The notes under the pieces were generated by a model. It saw only the letters and a list, made by a program, of their open reading frames with translations, ran no database searches and was not told the origin of the DNA. Made by a program: the position numbers and the translations under genes. A stretch of DNA of 64,000 nucleotides, taken from NCBI RefSeq assembly GCF_040253585.1, contig NZ_JBELAU010000015.1:62001-126000 (forward strand), read 5' to 3'. Positions 1 through 8,006 of the stretch are shown piece by piece. Source of the DNA: Emticicia sp040253585 (GTDB lineage: Bacteria > Bacteroidota > Bacteroidia > Cytophagales > Spirosomataceae). The first letter of the stretch is position 1. Every line of letters begins with the position of its first letter.

Positions 1-288
1 GGCCAAAATTCCATCTACTTTTTTTACGCCGTACAAACGTAAATATTGCTTGATATTACGAAAGTTAGCTTCGATAAAAATCAAGTTTTTGTTCTCTATC
101 AGTTTAGCTTGTTCTTTGGCATCGGCATCTTGGTCGAAGGCATAAAGTTTACCCGTTGTAAGTTGCTCCAAAATCGCTCTCGAATGTCCTCCACCACCGA
201 AAGTGACATCTACATAAATGCCATCGGGTTTAATATTCAGACCTTCGAGACATTCTTTGAGCATTACGGGCGTGTGATAAACTGACAT
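1..288 (-). CDS. rsmH: 16S rRNA (cytosine-1402-N4)-methyltransferase, 5' part
   Basis: The reverse strand is open from an ATG at 288 to the left edge, 96 codons without a stop; the C-terminal two thirds lie outside the window. The N-terminus reads MSVYHTPVMLKECLEGL, then a DVTFGGGGHSRAIL stretch, which is the glycine-rich S-adenosylmethionine-binding motif I of RsmH (MraW), followed by YAFDQDADA (motif II). RsmH methylates N4 of C1402 in 16S rRNA in the ribosomal P site and usually opens the division and cell-wall cluster. Here a divergent lipoprotein gene lies directly upstream, so no mraZ precedes it. Identification is firm. Confidence 0.93.
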   Translation of the reverse strand, partial: MSVYHTPVMLKECLEGLNIKPDGIYVDVTFGGGGHSRAILEQLTTGKLYAFDQDADAKEQAKLIENKNLIFIEANFRNIKQYLRLYGVKKVDGILA

Positions 289-392
289 AAACTTTTTATA
301 TATTTACAATGTTGAAATGCAAAAGTACTAAAAAAATCAACGCTGGCAGGATCCTTCATGCAGCCAACGTATATCGAACCAAAGAAAACCTT

Positions 393-1625
393 ATGAAAAC
401 ACTTACCCAATTACCCTTCATCGTAGCCTTATTTTTCACTTTAAATGCCTGTAAAACCTCTAACGAGCCTAAAATCGGCACGTGGCGAGCGGTAATTCCA
501 ACAAAAGGCGGAGAATTACCTTTTAATTTTGATATTCAGAAAGAGGGCGATGCTTACGCCGTAACGATTCTGAACGGTGAAGAAAAACTAAAAATGGATA
601 AATCATTCATCAAAAATGACTCGCTGCATATTCCAATCGAATTGTTCGATGCCGAAATTGTAGCAAAAGTTGAAGGTGAAAAAATGACTGGTTACTGGAA
701 AAAAATGCGTTCGGATTTTAGCTTTTTACAAGGAGATTTTACGGCAGAATTTGGCAAAACCTATCGTTTTACTAACAAAACCGATAAACCAGAAACACTT
801 TTAGCCCCAAAATATAGTGTACTTTTCCGCTCAGAAGATAAAAAGGATTCTACGGTTTCGGTTGGTTTGTTCTCGACCAAAGGAAATGAAGTAAGCGGAA
901 CGTTCTTAACCACAACGGGCGATTATCGCTATCTTTCGGGCAATATCATCGGCGATTCATTGAAACTTTCGTGCTTTGATGGTACACACTTATTTTTATT
1001 TAAAGCCAAAATTGACGGTGGAAAACTCACAGGCGGAAGTTTTTGGTCGAGTTTGAATAGTTTTGAATCTTGGGAAGGCGTAAAAGATGATAACGCCAAA
1101 CTACCTGATGAAAAAACGCTCACTTATTTGAAAGATGGCTACAAAACCATTGATTTTACATTCCCAAACGAGCAAGGAAAAAAAGTTTCGTTGACTGATG
1201 AGCGTTATAAAGGAAAAGTAGTAGTAGTGCAAATCATGGGTTCTTGGTGTCCGAATTGTATGGATGAAAGTAAATTTTTAGCTCCGTGGTATGCTAAAAA
1301 CAAGCAAAAAGGTGTTGAAATTATAGGTTTGGCCTACGAAAAAAGCACCGACCCAGCCTTTGCTTACCCAAAAATAAAACGCTTAAAAGAACGCTTTGGC
1401 ATTGAATATGAAGTGCTTCTGGCAGGAACAAATGATAAAGCCGAAGCCTCAAAAACACTACCAATGCTCAACCACGTTTTGGGCTTTCCGACTACGATTT
1501 TCATTGATAAAAAAGGGCAAGTGCGTGAAATTCACACAGGATTTTCTGGTCCAGGAACAGGCCAATATTACGATGATTTCGTAAGTGATTTCAATCGTTT
1601 GGTCGATAAATTAGGTGCCGAATAA
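393..1625 (+). CDS. Lipoprotein with C-terminal TlpA/ResA-like thioredoxin domain
   Basis: A 410-residue cell-envelope protein. The ATG at 393 is preferred over an in-frame ATG at 309 because it starts a clean lipoprotein signal, ending in a lipobox LNAC with the lipidated Cys near residue 20. Residues about 25-255 form a beta-rich N-terminal region of a kind common in Bacteroidota TlpA-like proteins. Residues about 260-405 are a thioredoxin fold with a redox pair in SWCPNC (Cys286 and Cys289) and a cis-proline-containing GFPTTIFID strand. Likely role: thiol-disulfide exchange on periplasmic substrates; the substrate is unknown. It diverges from rsmH, and idi follows 55 bases downstream, possibly co-transcribed. 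Confidence 0.85.
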   Translation: MKTLTQLPFIVALFFTLNACKTSNEPKIGTWRAVIPTKGGELPFNFDIQKEGDAYAVTILNGEEKLKMDKSFIKNDSLHIPIELFDAEIVAKVEGEKMTGYWKKMRSDFSFLQGDFTAEFGKTYRFTNKTDKPETLLAPKYSVLFRSEDKKDSTVSVGLFSTKGNEVSGTFLTTTGDYRYLSGNIIGDSLKLSCFDGTHLFLFKAKIDGGKLTGGSFWSSLNSFESWEGVKDDNAKLPDEKTLTYLKDGYKTIDFTFPNEQGKKVSLTDERYKGKVVVVQIMGSWCPNCMDESKFLAPWYAKNKQKGVEIIGLAYEKSTDPAFAYPKIKRLKERFGIEYEVLLAGTNDKAEASKTLPMLNHVLGFPTTIFIDKKGQVREIHTGFSGPGTGQYYDDFVSDFNRLVDKLGAE

Positions 1626-1680
1626 AACAATTTTGTTTTGGAGCAGTTATAGAAGTAAACAATTCATTTTTGGGGTGCTT

Positions 1681-2214
1681 ATGACTGAAATCATTGTAGT
1701 AAACGAACAAGACGTAGAAATCGGAACTGGCGAAAAGCTTTGGGTACACCAACAAGGCTTGCTTCACCGTGCTTTTTCAATTTTGGTATTCAATGAAAAT
1801 AATGAGTTGTTGATTCATCAACGAACTTCACACAAATACCATTCAGGCGACTTATGGACGAACACTTGTTGTGGACATCCTAACGCCAACGAAGAAATCA
1901 GTGCGGCTGCTCATCGCCGTTTGGGCGAAGAAATGGGATTTGATACAGATTTAGAGTTTCTTTATAAATTTCAGTACCGTGCCGAATTTGAGAATGGTTT
2001 AGTTGAAAATGAAATCGACAATGTTTTTGTGGGAACTTACAACGATTCGTTTGTGGCGAATTCCGAGGAAGTAGCTGACTATAAATGGGTTACGGTCGAT
2101 GAGTTGCTCGACGATGTATCGAAAAAACCACAGAATTATACATTTTGGTTCAAAGAAATATTAAAGAGCGACGAATTCATGGCATTCGTCGCTTCTAATT
2201 TAGTATTGGTTTAA
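1681..2214 (+). CDS. idi: Isopentenyl-diphosphate delta-isomerase, type 1
   Basis: Interconverts isopentenyl and dimethylallyl diphosphate in isoprenoid synthesis, feeding quinone and carotenoid pathways. The 177-residue product is a Nudix-fold enzyme. TCCGHP (Cys63, Cys64, His66) carries the catalytic Cys and metal ligand of the type 1 family, and RRLGEEMGF matches the Nudix-like acidic helix. The ATG at 1681 gives the family's usual N-terminus (TEIIVVNEQDVEIG); an upstream in-frame ATG at 1615 overlaps the preceding gene and adds an unrelated 22-residue leader, so it was rejected. Cytoplasmic. Confidence 0.93.
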   Translation: MTEIIVVNEQDVEIGTGEKLWVHQQGLLHRAFSILVFNENNELLIHQRTSHKYHSGDLWTNTCCGHPNANEEISAAAHRRLGEEMGFDTDLEFLYKFQYRAEFENGLVENEIDNVFVGTYNDSFVANSEEVADYKWVTVDELLDDVSKKPQNYTFWFKEILKSDEFMAFVASNLVLV

Positions 2215-2280
2215 ACACTACTAATTTTACCCTACAATCAAAAGATTTTCGTTCTCAGAAGTCTCTTTAAATATTTATTG

Positions 2281-2288
2281 TATTTTTG
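2281..2288 (+). promoter_or_regulatory. Probable -7 element of the cyclophilin promoter
   Basis: TATTTTTG matches the Bacteroidota -7 consensus TAnnTTTG and lies 26 bases before the ATG at 2314. I find no convincing TTTG -33 element at 19-21 bases upstream, so the call rests on the -7 box and its position alone. Confidence 0.4.
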
Positions 2289-2313
2289 TGCTTTATCCAT
2301 AGCCTTTATCTGC

Positions 2314-3012
2314 ATGAAGAAGCACTTTTTTATTTATACTTTACTGCTAATCAGCACTATTTCGTTCGCTCAGAAGAAATCAAAAAAAGATTATTTAGTT
2401 ACTTTAAAGACCAAATATGGTACAACACATTTAGTGTTGTTTGATGATACTCCACTTCACAAAGCCAATTTTATAAAGTTAGTTGAGCAAAAATTCTACG
2501 ATAGCCTTCTCTTTCACCGCATCATTGATGGTTTTATGATTCAAGGTGGCGACCCAGAATCTAAAACAGCTAAAGCTAATCAACGTCTCGGTGGTGGTGG
2601 CGGAAATATGGAGCGTATTCCGTTTGAATTTAAGTCTAATCGTGTCCATAAAAAAGGTGCTTTAGCGGCCGCTCGTGATAATAATCCCGAAAAAAAATCA
2701 AGTGCATGTCAATTTTATATTGTGCAAGGCAAAAAAATGACTGATGAAGAAATTACGCAAGTTGCACAACGCAATGGAATGAATTATACAACTCAGCAAC
2801 GTGCCGAGTACATGATTTTGGGCGGAACCCCTCGACTTGATAATGCCTATACAGTTTTCGGCGAAGCCATTGATAACCTTGATTTGATTGATACAATTGC
2901 CAAACAACCAAGAGACTCTGCCGACCGCCCAAAAGAAGATATAAAAATGAGCATGACGGTCAAGAAAATGCGTAAAAAGAAGATTACTAAGCAATTCGGA
3001 TATAAATATTGA
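2314..3012 (+). CDS. Secreted peptidyl-prolyl cis-trans isomerase, cyclophilin type
   Basis: A 232-residue cyclophilin with an N-terminal signal peptide ending ISFAQ, so probably periplasmic or secreted. Cyclophilin hallmarks are in order: FDDTPLHKANFIKLV, FYDSLLFHRIIDGFMIQGGDP (with the catalytic Arg of FHR), and ACQFYIVQG. An insertion after ACQFYIVQG (KKMTDEEITQVAQRNG and onward) lengthens the loop before the last conserved strands (TVFGEAIDNLDLID), as in many Bacteroidota homologues. The ATG at 2314 starts the signal peptide; an earlier in-frame ATG at 2278 would overlap the -7 promoter box. It probably assists folding of exported proteins. Confidence 0.9.
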   Translation: MKKHFFIYTLLLISTISFAQKKSKKDYLVTLKTKYGTTHLVLFDDTPLHKANFIKLVEQKFYDSLLFHRIIDGFMIQGGDPESKTAKANQRLGGGGGNMERIPFEFKSNRVHKKGALAAARDNNPEKKSSACQFYIVQGKKMTDEEITQVAQRNGMNYTTQQRAEYMILGGTPRLDNAYTVFGEAIDNLDLIDTIAKQPRDSADRPKEDIKMSMTVKKMRKKKITKQFGYKY

Positions 3013-3071
3013 CTTTCGATAATCCCATTTAGACTTCTCTTAAGTTGTGGAGAGTTTTAAAAAAATATAAA

Positions 3072-3974
3072 ATGAAAAAAATTTTAATTACAGGCTCAAA
3101 CGGTTTACTTGGTCAAAAACTCGTTGAATTACTGCTAAATACAAAAGACCTTCAAGTCGTTGCCACTGCTCGTGGCGAAAATCGTTTGCCGTTTTCTGAA
3201 GGCTACGAATACCTATCAATGGATATCACAAGCCGAGAACAAGTGCAAGAAGTTGTGGGGAACGTTAAGCCAAACGTGATTATTCATACCGCTGCCATGA
3301 CCAATGTTGACCAATGCGAGAGTGAAAAAGATACCTGTTGGGCTCAGAATGTAAGTTCAGTCGAATATTTAATTGAGGCTTGCTCAAAAATTGATTGTTT
3401 CTTGCTCCATGTTTCTACTGATTTTATTTTCGATGGAAAATCTGGCCCTTACAAAGAAGATGCAGAAGCAAATCCGATAAGTTTTTATGGTTGGAGTAAA
3501 TACGCCGCCGAAAAACTGGTTACGAATAGTAATATCCGTTGGGGAATTGCCCGCACAGTTTTGGTATATGGTATTGCTCACGATATGAGTCGCACGAATA
3601 TTATTTTGTGGGTGAAAAAGTCATTGGAAGATGGAAAAAACATTAAGGTCGTAACTGACCAGTGGCGAACACCTACCTTGGCCGAAGATTTAGCAAAAGG
3701 TTGTGCCTTGATTGCCGAACAGGAAGCCGAAGGCATTTTCAATATTTCGGGAAAAGATTTCTTGACACCCTACGAAATGGCAATCATGACAGCCGATTAT
3801 TTCAAACTCGATAAATCGCTCATTTCACAAGCTGATTCTACAACATTTTCACAACCAGCAAAACGCCCACCAAGAACAGGCTTTGACCTTTCAAAATCTC
3901 GTGAAGTACTTGGTTATGAACCAGTTAGCTTTAAGGAAGGAATTGAGGTTTTAGCGGGGCAGATTAGTAAATAA
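3072..3974 (+). CDS. RmlD-like NAD(P)-dependent sugar nucleotide reductase/epimerase
   Basis: A 300-residue extended short-chain dehydrogenase. The Rossmann glycine motif GSNGLLGQ is at residues about 8-15, and the catalytic Tyr-x3-Lys lies in FYGWSKYAAEK. VSTDFIFDGKSGPYKEDAEANP is typical of the dTDP-4-dehydrorhamnose reductase (RmlD) branch. No other rhamnose-pathway gene is nearby, so the substrate is not established and the family name is safer than rmlD. The ATG at 3072 places the glycine motif at the usual distance; the in-frame ATG at 3045 adds nine unconserved residues. Confidence 0.8.
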   Translation: MKKILITGSNGLLGQKLVELLLNTKDLQVVATARGENRLPFSEGYEYLSMDITSREQVQEVVGNVKPNVIIHTAAMTNVDQCESEKDTCWAQNVSSVEYLIEACSKIDCFLLHVSTDFIFDGKSGPYKEDAEANPISFYGWSKYAAEKLVTNSNIRWGIARTVLVYGIAHDMSRTNIILWVKKSLEDGKNIKVVTDQWRTPTLAEDLAKGCALIAEQEAEGIFNISGKDFLTPYEMAIMTADYFKLDKSLISQADSTTFSQPAKRPPRTGFDLSKSREVLGYEPVSFKEGIEVLAGQISK

Positions 3975-4004
3975 GATTTTCTCAACCGACCCTATTTATA
4001 ATTT

Positions 4005-4289
4005 ATGGAAATCAATAAATACGCATCATTCACCGATGAACAGCTTCTTGAAAAGCAACGTAAGAATAAAAACACTTCCAATTTACTTGTGGCCTTATTT
4101 ATTCTTGTATTTATATTGCTATGTTTTTCTTTTGGATATTATATCGGAGCTGATGCTGCAACGGAAGGGAATGGAAAGTTCCATGGTACACCTTTTCTTT
4201 TTCCTCTTTTTTTCCTTGTACTTCTCTATTTTACGACTAAAAAAGACCGAAAAGAAATTGACGAAGAAATCAAGAAAAGAAACTCATAA
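4005..4289 (+). CDS. Small membrane protein of unknown function
   Basis: A 94-residue protein with a charged N-terminal helix (TDEQLLEKQRKNK), two hydrophobic segments at about residues 27-48 and 64-80, and a basic/acidic C-terminal tail (KKDRKEIDEEIKKRN). This suggests a two-span inner-membrane protein with both ends in the cytoplasm. It follows the RmlD-like gene by 30 bases and may share its transcript, ending at the hairpin at 4313-4346. I do not recognise the family. A second frame (4036-4314) is open over the same bases, but its composition is less protein-like. Confidence 0.65.
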   Translation: MEINKYASFTDEQLLEKQRKNKNTSNLLVALFILVFILLCFSFGYYIGADAATEGNGKFHGTPFLFPLFFLVLLYFTTKKDRKEIDEEIKKRNS

Positions 4290-4312
4290 AGAATGCAGTA
4301 AATGCGATAAAT

Positions 4313-4346
4313 AAATGTGGCACACCTGTTGAAGTGTGCCACATTT
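4313..4346. terminator. Bidirectional terminator between convergent genes
   Basis: A perfect 13-bp stem (AAATGTGGCACAC with its complement) closes an 8-base loop and is flanked by A and T runs on both sides. It lies between the forward small membrane protein gene and reverse nadD, so it can end transcripts from both directions. Confidence 0.85.
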
Positions 4347-4351
4347 TCTTT

Positions 4352-4924
4352 CTATAAATAAAACTTCTTCCAGCGGATATATTCATCGACCACATCCAAA
4401 ACCATATAGCGGATGGGTTTTCCTGCCTTGATTGAGTTTCGGATAAATGTTGCTGAAATATCAAGCAATGGAGCCTCAACAAATTTTACCTTTGGGTGAG
4501 TTTTGAAATTATGCTCGGCCGTATTTGGTCTTGGATAAACATACAATTCGTAATATTCCAGAATCTTGTCGTAGTTTTTCCAGTTTTCAAACTGCACCAA
4601 ATTATCCTCACCCATGATGAGCTTAAACTCATGATTTGGGTGGCGTTCGGATAATTTCGTTAATGTATCAATCGTATAACTTGGTTTGGGCATCGAAAAC
4701 TCAACGTCGCTGGCTTTTAGTTTATAATTGTCCGAAATGGCTTTTTCGACCATCGTCAGTCGGTCGAATTCGTGCAGCAAACTTTTGTTTTTCTTGAATG
4801 GGTTTTGCGGCGAAACAATAAACCAAACCTGCTCCAAATCGGTGCAATTGGCCATTGTATTTGCAATAATCAAATGTCCAACGTGAATGGGGTTAAACGA
4901 ACCAAAAAACAAACCTATTTTCAC
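4352..4924 (-). CDS. nadD: Nicotinate-nucleotide adenylyltransferase
   Basis: Converts nicotinate mononucleotide and ATP to deamido-NAD in NAD synthesis. The 190-residue product starts with VKIGLFFGSFNPIHVGHL, containing the nucleotidyltransferase (T/H)xGH motif, and ends with ISATFIRNSI, the counterpart of the ISSTxxR motif. The likely start is a GTG at 4924 whose first bases overlap the gmk stop (GTGA), a classic translational-coupling arrangement. The longer open frame up to 4999 would lie inside gmk and add 25 residues ahead of the first beta strand. Cytoplasmic, essential in most bacteria. Confidence 0.92.
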   Translation of the reverse strand: MKIGLFFGSFNPIHVGHLIIANTMANCTDLEQVWFIVSPQNPFKKNKSLLHEFDRLTMVEKAISDNYKLKASDVEFSMPKPSYTIDTLTKLSERHPNHEFKLIMGEDNLVQFENWKNYDKILEYYELYVYPRPNTAEHNFKTHPKVKFVEAPLLDISATFIRNSIKAGKPIRYMVLDVVDEYIRWKKFYL

Positions 4925-5523
4925 ACTTCCAATGGTTTTTGGGTAATCACTAATTCGTCTTTCGTAAATTTCTCGTATAAATCTTCTGCTTTTTGCCAAG
5001 AATGTTCGATGTCATCATTCAATAAAATCACATCAAATTTATTCTGAAATTCCATTTCAAACTTCATTTTGTAGATTCGGCGAGAGATACTATCTTCATC
5101 ATCCGTACCTCTCGAACGCAAGCGTCGCTCTAATTCTTCCATCGAAGGCACTTTTACGTAAATGGCTAAAGCATTATCTCCAAAATACTTTTTTAGATTC
5201 ATTCCGCCTTTTACATCTACATCAAAAATCACATTTTTGCCTTCATCCCAAAGTCGTTCGATTTCGGTTTTTAGTGTTCCATAATAGGCTCCTGGATACA
5301 CCTCTTGCCATTCGACAAATTCATCACGGTCGATTCTTTCTTTGAAATCATGAATATCCAAGAAATAATAATCTTTGCCGTTTTCTTCGTTGCGTCCACG
5401 TTTGTCACGTGTGCAAGCCGAAATCGAAAATCCGAGATTAGAATATTTGCCAAGTAGATGTTTGACAATGGTGGTTTTGCCCGAGCCAGATGGGGCACAA
5501 AATATGATTGCTTTACCTTTCAT
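4921..5523 (-). CDS. gmk: Guanylate kinase
   Basis: Phosphorylates GMP to GDP with ATP. The 200-residue product begins MKGKAIIFCAPSGSGKTTIV, with the P-loop APSGSGKTT at residues 10-18. Typical GMP-binding and lid regions follow: SACTRDKRGRNEENGKDYYF, EWQEVYPGAYYGTL, VIFDVDVKGG and RLRSRGTDDED. Length and motif order are those of a complete enzyme. It is followed by nadD with a four-base overlap, so the two are co-translated. Confidence 0.96.
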   Translation of the reverse strand: MKGKAIIFCAPSGSGKTTIVKHLLGKYSNLGFSISACTRDKRGRNEENGKDYYFLDIHDFKERIDRDEFVEWQEVYPGAYYGTLKTEIERLWDEGKNVIFDVDVKGGMNLKKYFGDNALAIYVKVPSMEELERRLRSRGTDDEDSISRRIYKMKFEMEFQNKFDVILLNDDIEHSWQKAEDLYEKFTKDELVITQKPLEV

Positions 5524-5548
5524 GGGAAGTTTCTCGCTTCGCTTTAAA

Positions 5549-5580
5549 AACGAGGCACATCTTCAGAGATGTGCCTCGTT
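5549..5580 (-). terminator. Terminator after the anti-sigma-like gene
   Basis: A perfect 14-bp stem (AACGAGGCACATCT and complement) with a 4-base loop is followed on the reverse strand by TTTTT. It separates the anti-sigma-like gene ending at 5648 from gmk starting at 5523. Confidence 0.82.
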
Positions 5581-5647
5581 TGATTTTATTAAAAAAGCCA
5601 TCAAATTTTAAATTTGACGGCCGAATATTTTTGCAAAGATACTAAAA

Positions 5648-5947
5648 TCAACAACTAAATAAGATATGATAGAGTTTTACTTCGATAAATATAAATCCCA
5701 GCAACAAAAGTGCTAAACCTATTTTTGTTCTAATATCAACGATTATCGACTGTGGGCAGCATTTTTTTTCTACTTTCGACTGCATCGCTTCCTTCACGCT
5801 TTTCTCCAACTTGTATGTTTCGATACAGGGCATACAAGCATCCATGTTCTGTTTGAAGTGTTCCACTTCCTCAGCCGATGCAGAACCGTCAAGAACGGCC
5901 TGTATCATCTTCATGCACTTCTGATGATTTTCACACTGATACTTCAT
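5648..5947 (-). CDS. Putative anti-sigma factor, Cys-rich with one membrane span
   Basis: A 99-residue protein with His and Cys in MKYQCENHQKCMKMI and a CMPC pair near residue 38 (HFKQNMDACMPCIETY), resembling the zinc-binding anti-sigma domain. A hydrophobic segment near residues 76-95 suggests a C-terminal membrane anchor. It lies 181 bases downstream of an ECF sigma gene on the same strand, the usual place for the partner anti-sigma factor. The inference is that it holds the sigma factor at the membrane until a signal releases it. The zinc ligand set is not a textbook HxxxCxxC at one site, so the family is likely rather than certain. Confidence 0.65.
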   Translation of the reverse strand: MKYQCENHQKCMKMIQAVLDGSASAEEVEHFKQNMDACMPCIETYKLEKSVKEAMQSKVEKKCCPQSIIVDIRTKIGLALLLLGFIFIEVKLYHILFSC

Positions 5948-6128
5948 TGATTTAATAATTATAGGAACAGTAATTTTATTTTGTTTACTTTAGTTTGTAA
6001 AGTATTTTCTCTTGACATTCGACTATTCAAGCAAAAATTATTTGGCTGAAGAATCTACCTTACCAAGCTTTTGAACAAATGGACAACAGTAATCTTTCAA
6101 AATTTGTTCATTTGTATGAGTTTATCTA

Positions 6129-6758
6129 TTAAAATTCTTCTTCTTCGCTCTCCAATTCTTCGGTTTTGTAGCCCATTGAAGTAGCATATCCTTTCAATTT
6201 TTCTTTCAAAAGGTTTCTGGCACGGTGCAATCTCGAACGAACAGTCCCGATTGGAATATCCAAGATTTTCGCCATTTCTTCATACGTAAATCCCTCAATA
6301 TCACATAGAATGATAACAGTTCTGAAATCAACGGGCAAGCTATTTAAGGCATTGGCAACTTCGTCGCCAATCATATCTTGCACAGTTTCAGTACGCAAGT
6401 CGGTTGTGGCATCCATTTCGGCATCTTCTGTCGAATTGTAGGTTGTCTCAACGTCTTGGTAATCTACCTTCGATGGTTCTTTGCTTTTCTTACGATAATC
6501 GTTGATAAAGCTGTTTTTCAAAATTCTGAACAACCATGCTTTTGCATTAGTTCCTCTCTCAAATGAATTGATAAAACGGAATGCTTTCAGATAGGTATCT
6601 TGTACCAAATCATTGGCATCATCTTCATCATTTGTGAGGCGAAAGGCAAAGTTGTACATCGAGTCTATGTGTGGCATAAACTCTTTATCAAAAACGGCGT
6701 ATTTTTCTTTCTCCGAATACCGAGCTTCTACTTCTACAATGTCTTCTTCTTCTTCCAT
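6129..6758 (-). CDS. RNA polymerase ECF sigma factor (RpoE-like)
   Basis: A 209-residue sigma-70 family protein. Region 2 spans about residues 27-95 (MYNFAFRLTNDEDDANDLVQDTYLKAF, then ERGTNAKAWLFRILKNSFINDYRKK). A linker rich in Asp and Thr follows, then region 4 at about 135-190 (LPVDFRTVIILCDIEGFTYEEMAKILDIPIGTVRSRLHRAR). The acidic N- and C-terminal tails (MEEEEDIVEVE, EELESEEEEF) are notable. A Cys-rich small protein downstream is the probable anti-sigma partner. The regulon is unknown; Bacteroidota homologues of this type are often house-keeping stress regulators. Confidence 0.9.
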   Translation of the reverse strand: MEEEEDIVEVEARYSEKEKYAVFDKEFMPHIDSMYNFAFRLTNDEDDANDLVQDTYLKAFRFINSFERGTNAKAWLFRILKNSFINDYRKKSKEPSKVDYQDVETTYNSTEDAEMDATTDLRTETVQDMIGDEVANALNSLPVDFRTVIILCDIEGFTYEEMAKILDIPIGTVRSRLHRARNLLKEKLKGYATSMGYKTEELESEEEEF

Positions 6759-7073
6759 AGACTTTTAATTATAGTCGGGCAAAATTACGATTTTTACACC
6801 AAGATTAAAACGATTTGTCAGAATACCAAGATTGATTTTTTAAGTTTCCTGAAAAACACTTTTTTAATCTCGATAAATGGCTTTGATAATGCAGGAATTC
6901 TTTTCTGATGTATATACGACAAAGAAAAGAAGAATAGCTTTCGTCAGAAAATATTATTTGTGCGAAACGACTGATTTTGAGGATAAAAGGAGAGTTTTGG
7001 TCAACTGTCCAAAGATTTTTAATTTAATAGGCTTTATTTTCTTTCTGTGGACCGAAAACTGTATTTTTTTTCT
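6759..7073. other. 315-base gene-free stretch upstream of the sigma gene
   Basis: AT-rich DNA between rsgA and the ECF sigma gene, both on the reverse strand. It must hold the sigma promoter. A reverse-strand TAATTTTG at 6787-6780 fits the -7 consensus and lies 22 bases before the start codon, but no -33 TTTG sits at the right distance. Forward open frames here run into sequence antisense to rsgA and show no protein-like features. No hairpin terminator was found. Confidence 0.5.
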
Positions 7074-8006
7074 CTATTTTCTATTATCGCCACCTTCCAT
7101 CATGCTCAGATAGCTAAAATAGCGACTTTGGGCTATCCGTTCTTCCATAACGGCCTCTTTTACAGCACAATTTGGTTCGTCGAGGTGCATACAGTTATGA
7201 AAACGGCATTCTCTCATTATTTCCAAAATCTCGGGAAAATAATGCCCAATTTCTTCTTTTTCCATATCGGCAAGCCCTAATTCCTTGATTCCAGGTGAAT
7301 CAATGATGAAAGTTTCGGGTGCAATTTCAAACATTTCGGCAAAGGTTGTAGTATGCACACCTTTATTAGCAAATGTTGAAACCTGCGAAGTGCGTAAATC
7401 TAAATCAGGAGCGATGGCATTGACCAAAGTAGATTTTCCGACGCCTGAATGTCCCGAAATTAGCGAAACTTTCCCTTTTAAGATATTAAAGAATTCATCA
7501 ACCCCAACACCGTCTGTGGCAGAAGTAAAAATACATTTATAATTGAGGCTTTCGTAGAGGTCAGCTAACTCTTTTTGGTATTCGATTTGCTCTTCGTTCA
7601 ACAAATCTAACTTATTAAAAACCAAGACCGTAGGAATACGAAACGATTCAGCCGCTACTAAAAAACGGTCGATAAACCCAAGTGAAGTGCGAGGAAAATC
7701 GAGCGTCGCAATCAGCACCGCTTGGTCGAGATTAGTTGCCAATAAATGACCGTGAGCCGTTTTATGTACCGACTGACGAATGATGTAATTTTCACGAGGA
7801 AGAATATCACTGATGATGCCCGTATTTCGCACTTCATCTTCTATTTCGTAAACAACTTTATCGCCAACAGCAATCGGGTTAGTCACTTTCAAACCCTTGA
7901 TTTTGAACTTCCCTTTTAGCCGACACTGCATAATAGTCCCTTCATTGGAACGAACATCGTACCAAGAACCCGTCGAACGCATCACTAATCCAATGTTTTG
8001 GCTCAA
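7074..8006 (-). CDS. rsgA: Ribosome small-subunit-dependent GTPase A
   Basis: Late 30S subunit assembly GTPase. The 310-residue product has an N-terminal OB fold (RSTGSWYDV, CRLKGKFKIKGLK, NPIAVGDKV) and a circularly permuted GTPase domain, with NKLD preceding the P-loop SGHSGVGKSTL and then DSPGIKELG. A C-terminal zinc site follows: ECRFHNCMHLDEPNC. The most upstream start is a TTG at 8006, giving the N-terminus expected from homologues (a few residues before STGSWYDV). An ATG at 7982 is an alternative that would trim the first strand. Confidence 0.93.
   Translation of the reverse strand: MSQNIGLVMRSTGSWYDVRSNEGTIMQCRLKGKFKIKGLKVTNPIAVGDKVVYEIEDEVRNTGIISDILPRENYIIRQSVHKTAHGHLLATNLDQAVLIATLDFPRTSLGFIDRFLVAAESFRIPTVLVFNKLDLLNEEQIEYQKELADLYESLNYKCIFTSATDGVGVDEFFNILKGKVSLISGHSGVGKSTLVNAIAPDLDLRTSQVSTFANKGVHTTTFAEMFEIAPETFIIDSPGIKELGLADMEKEEIGHYFPEILEIMRECRFHNCMHLDEPNCAVKEAVMEERIAQSRYFSYLSMMEGGDNRK

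Noticed and set aside
46..285. Forward open frame of 79 codons at the left edge
   Set aside because: It is antisense to rsmH, whose reverse-strand motifs are unmistakable.
4036..4314. Second open frame of 92 codons over the small membrane protein gene
   Set aside because: It starts inside the gene at 4005, lacks its balanced charged/hydrophobic layout, and runs into the terminator hairpin.
6877..7113. Forward open frame of 78 codons in the gap upstream of the sigma gene
   Set aside because: It runs into sequence antisense to rsgA and has no recognisable signal, domain or terminator.
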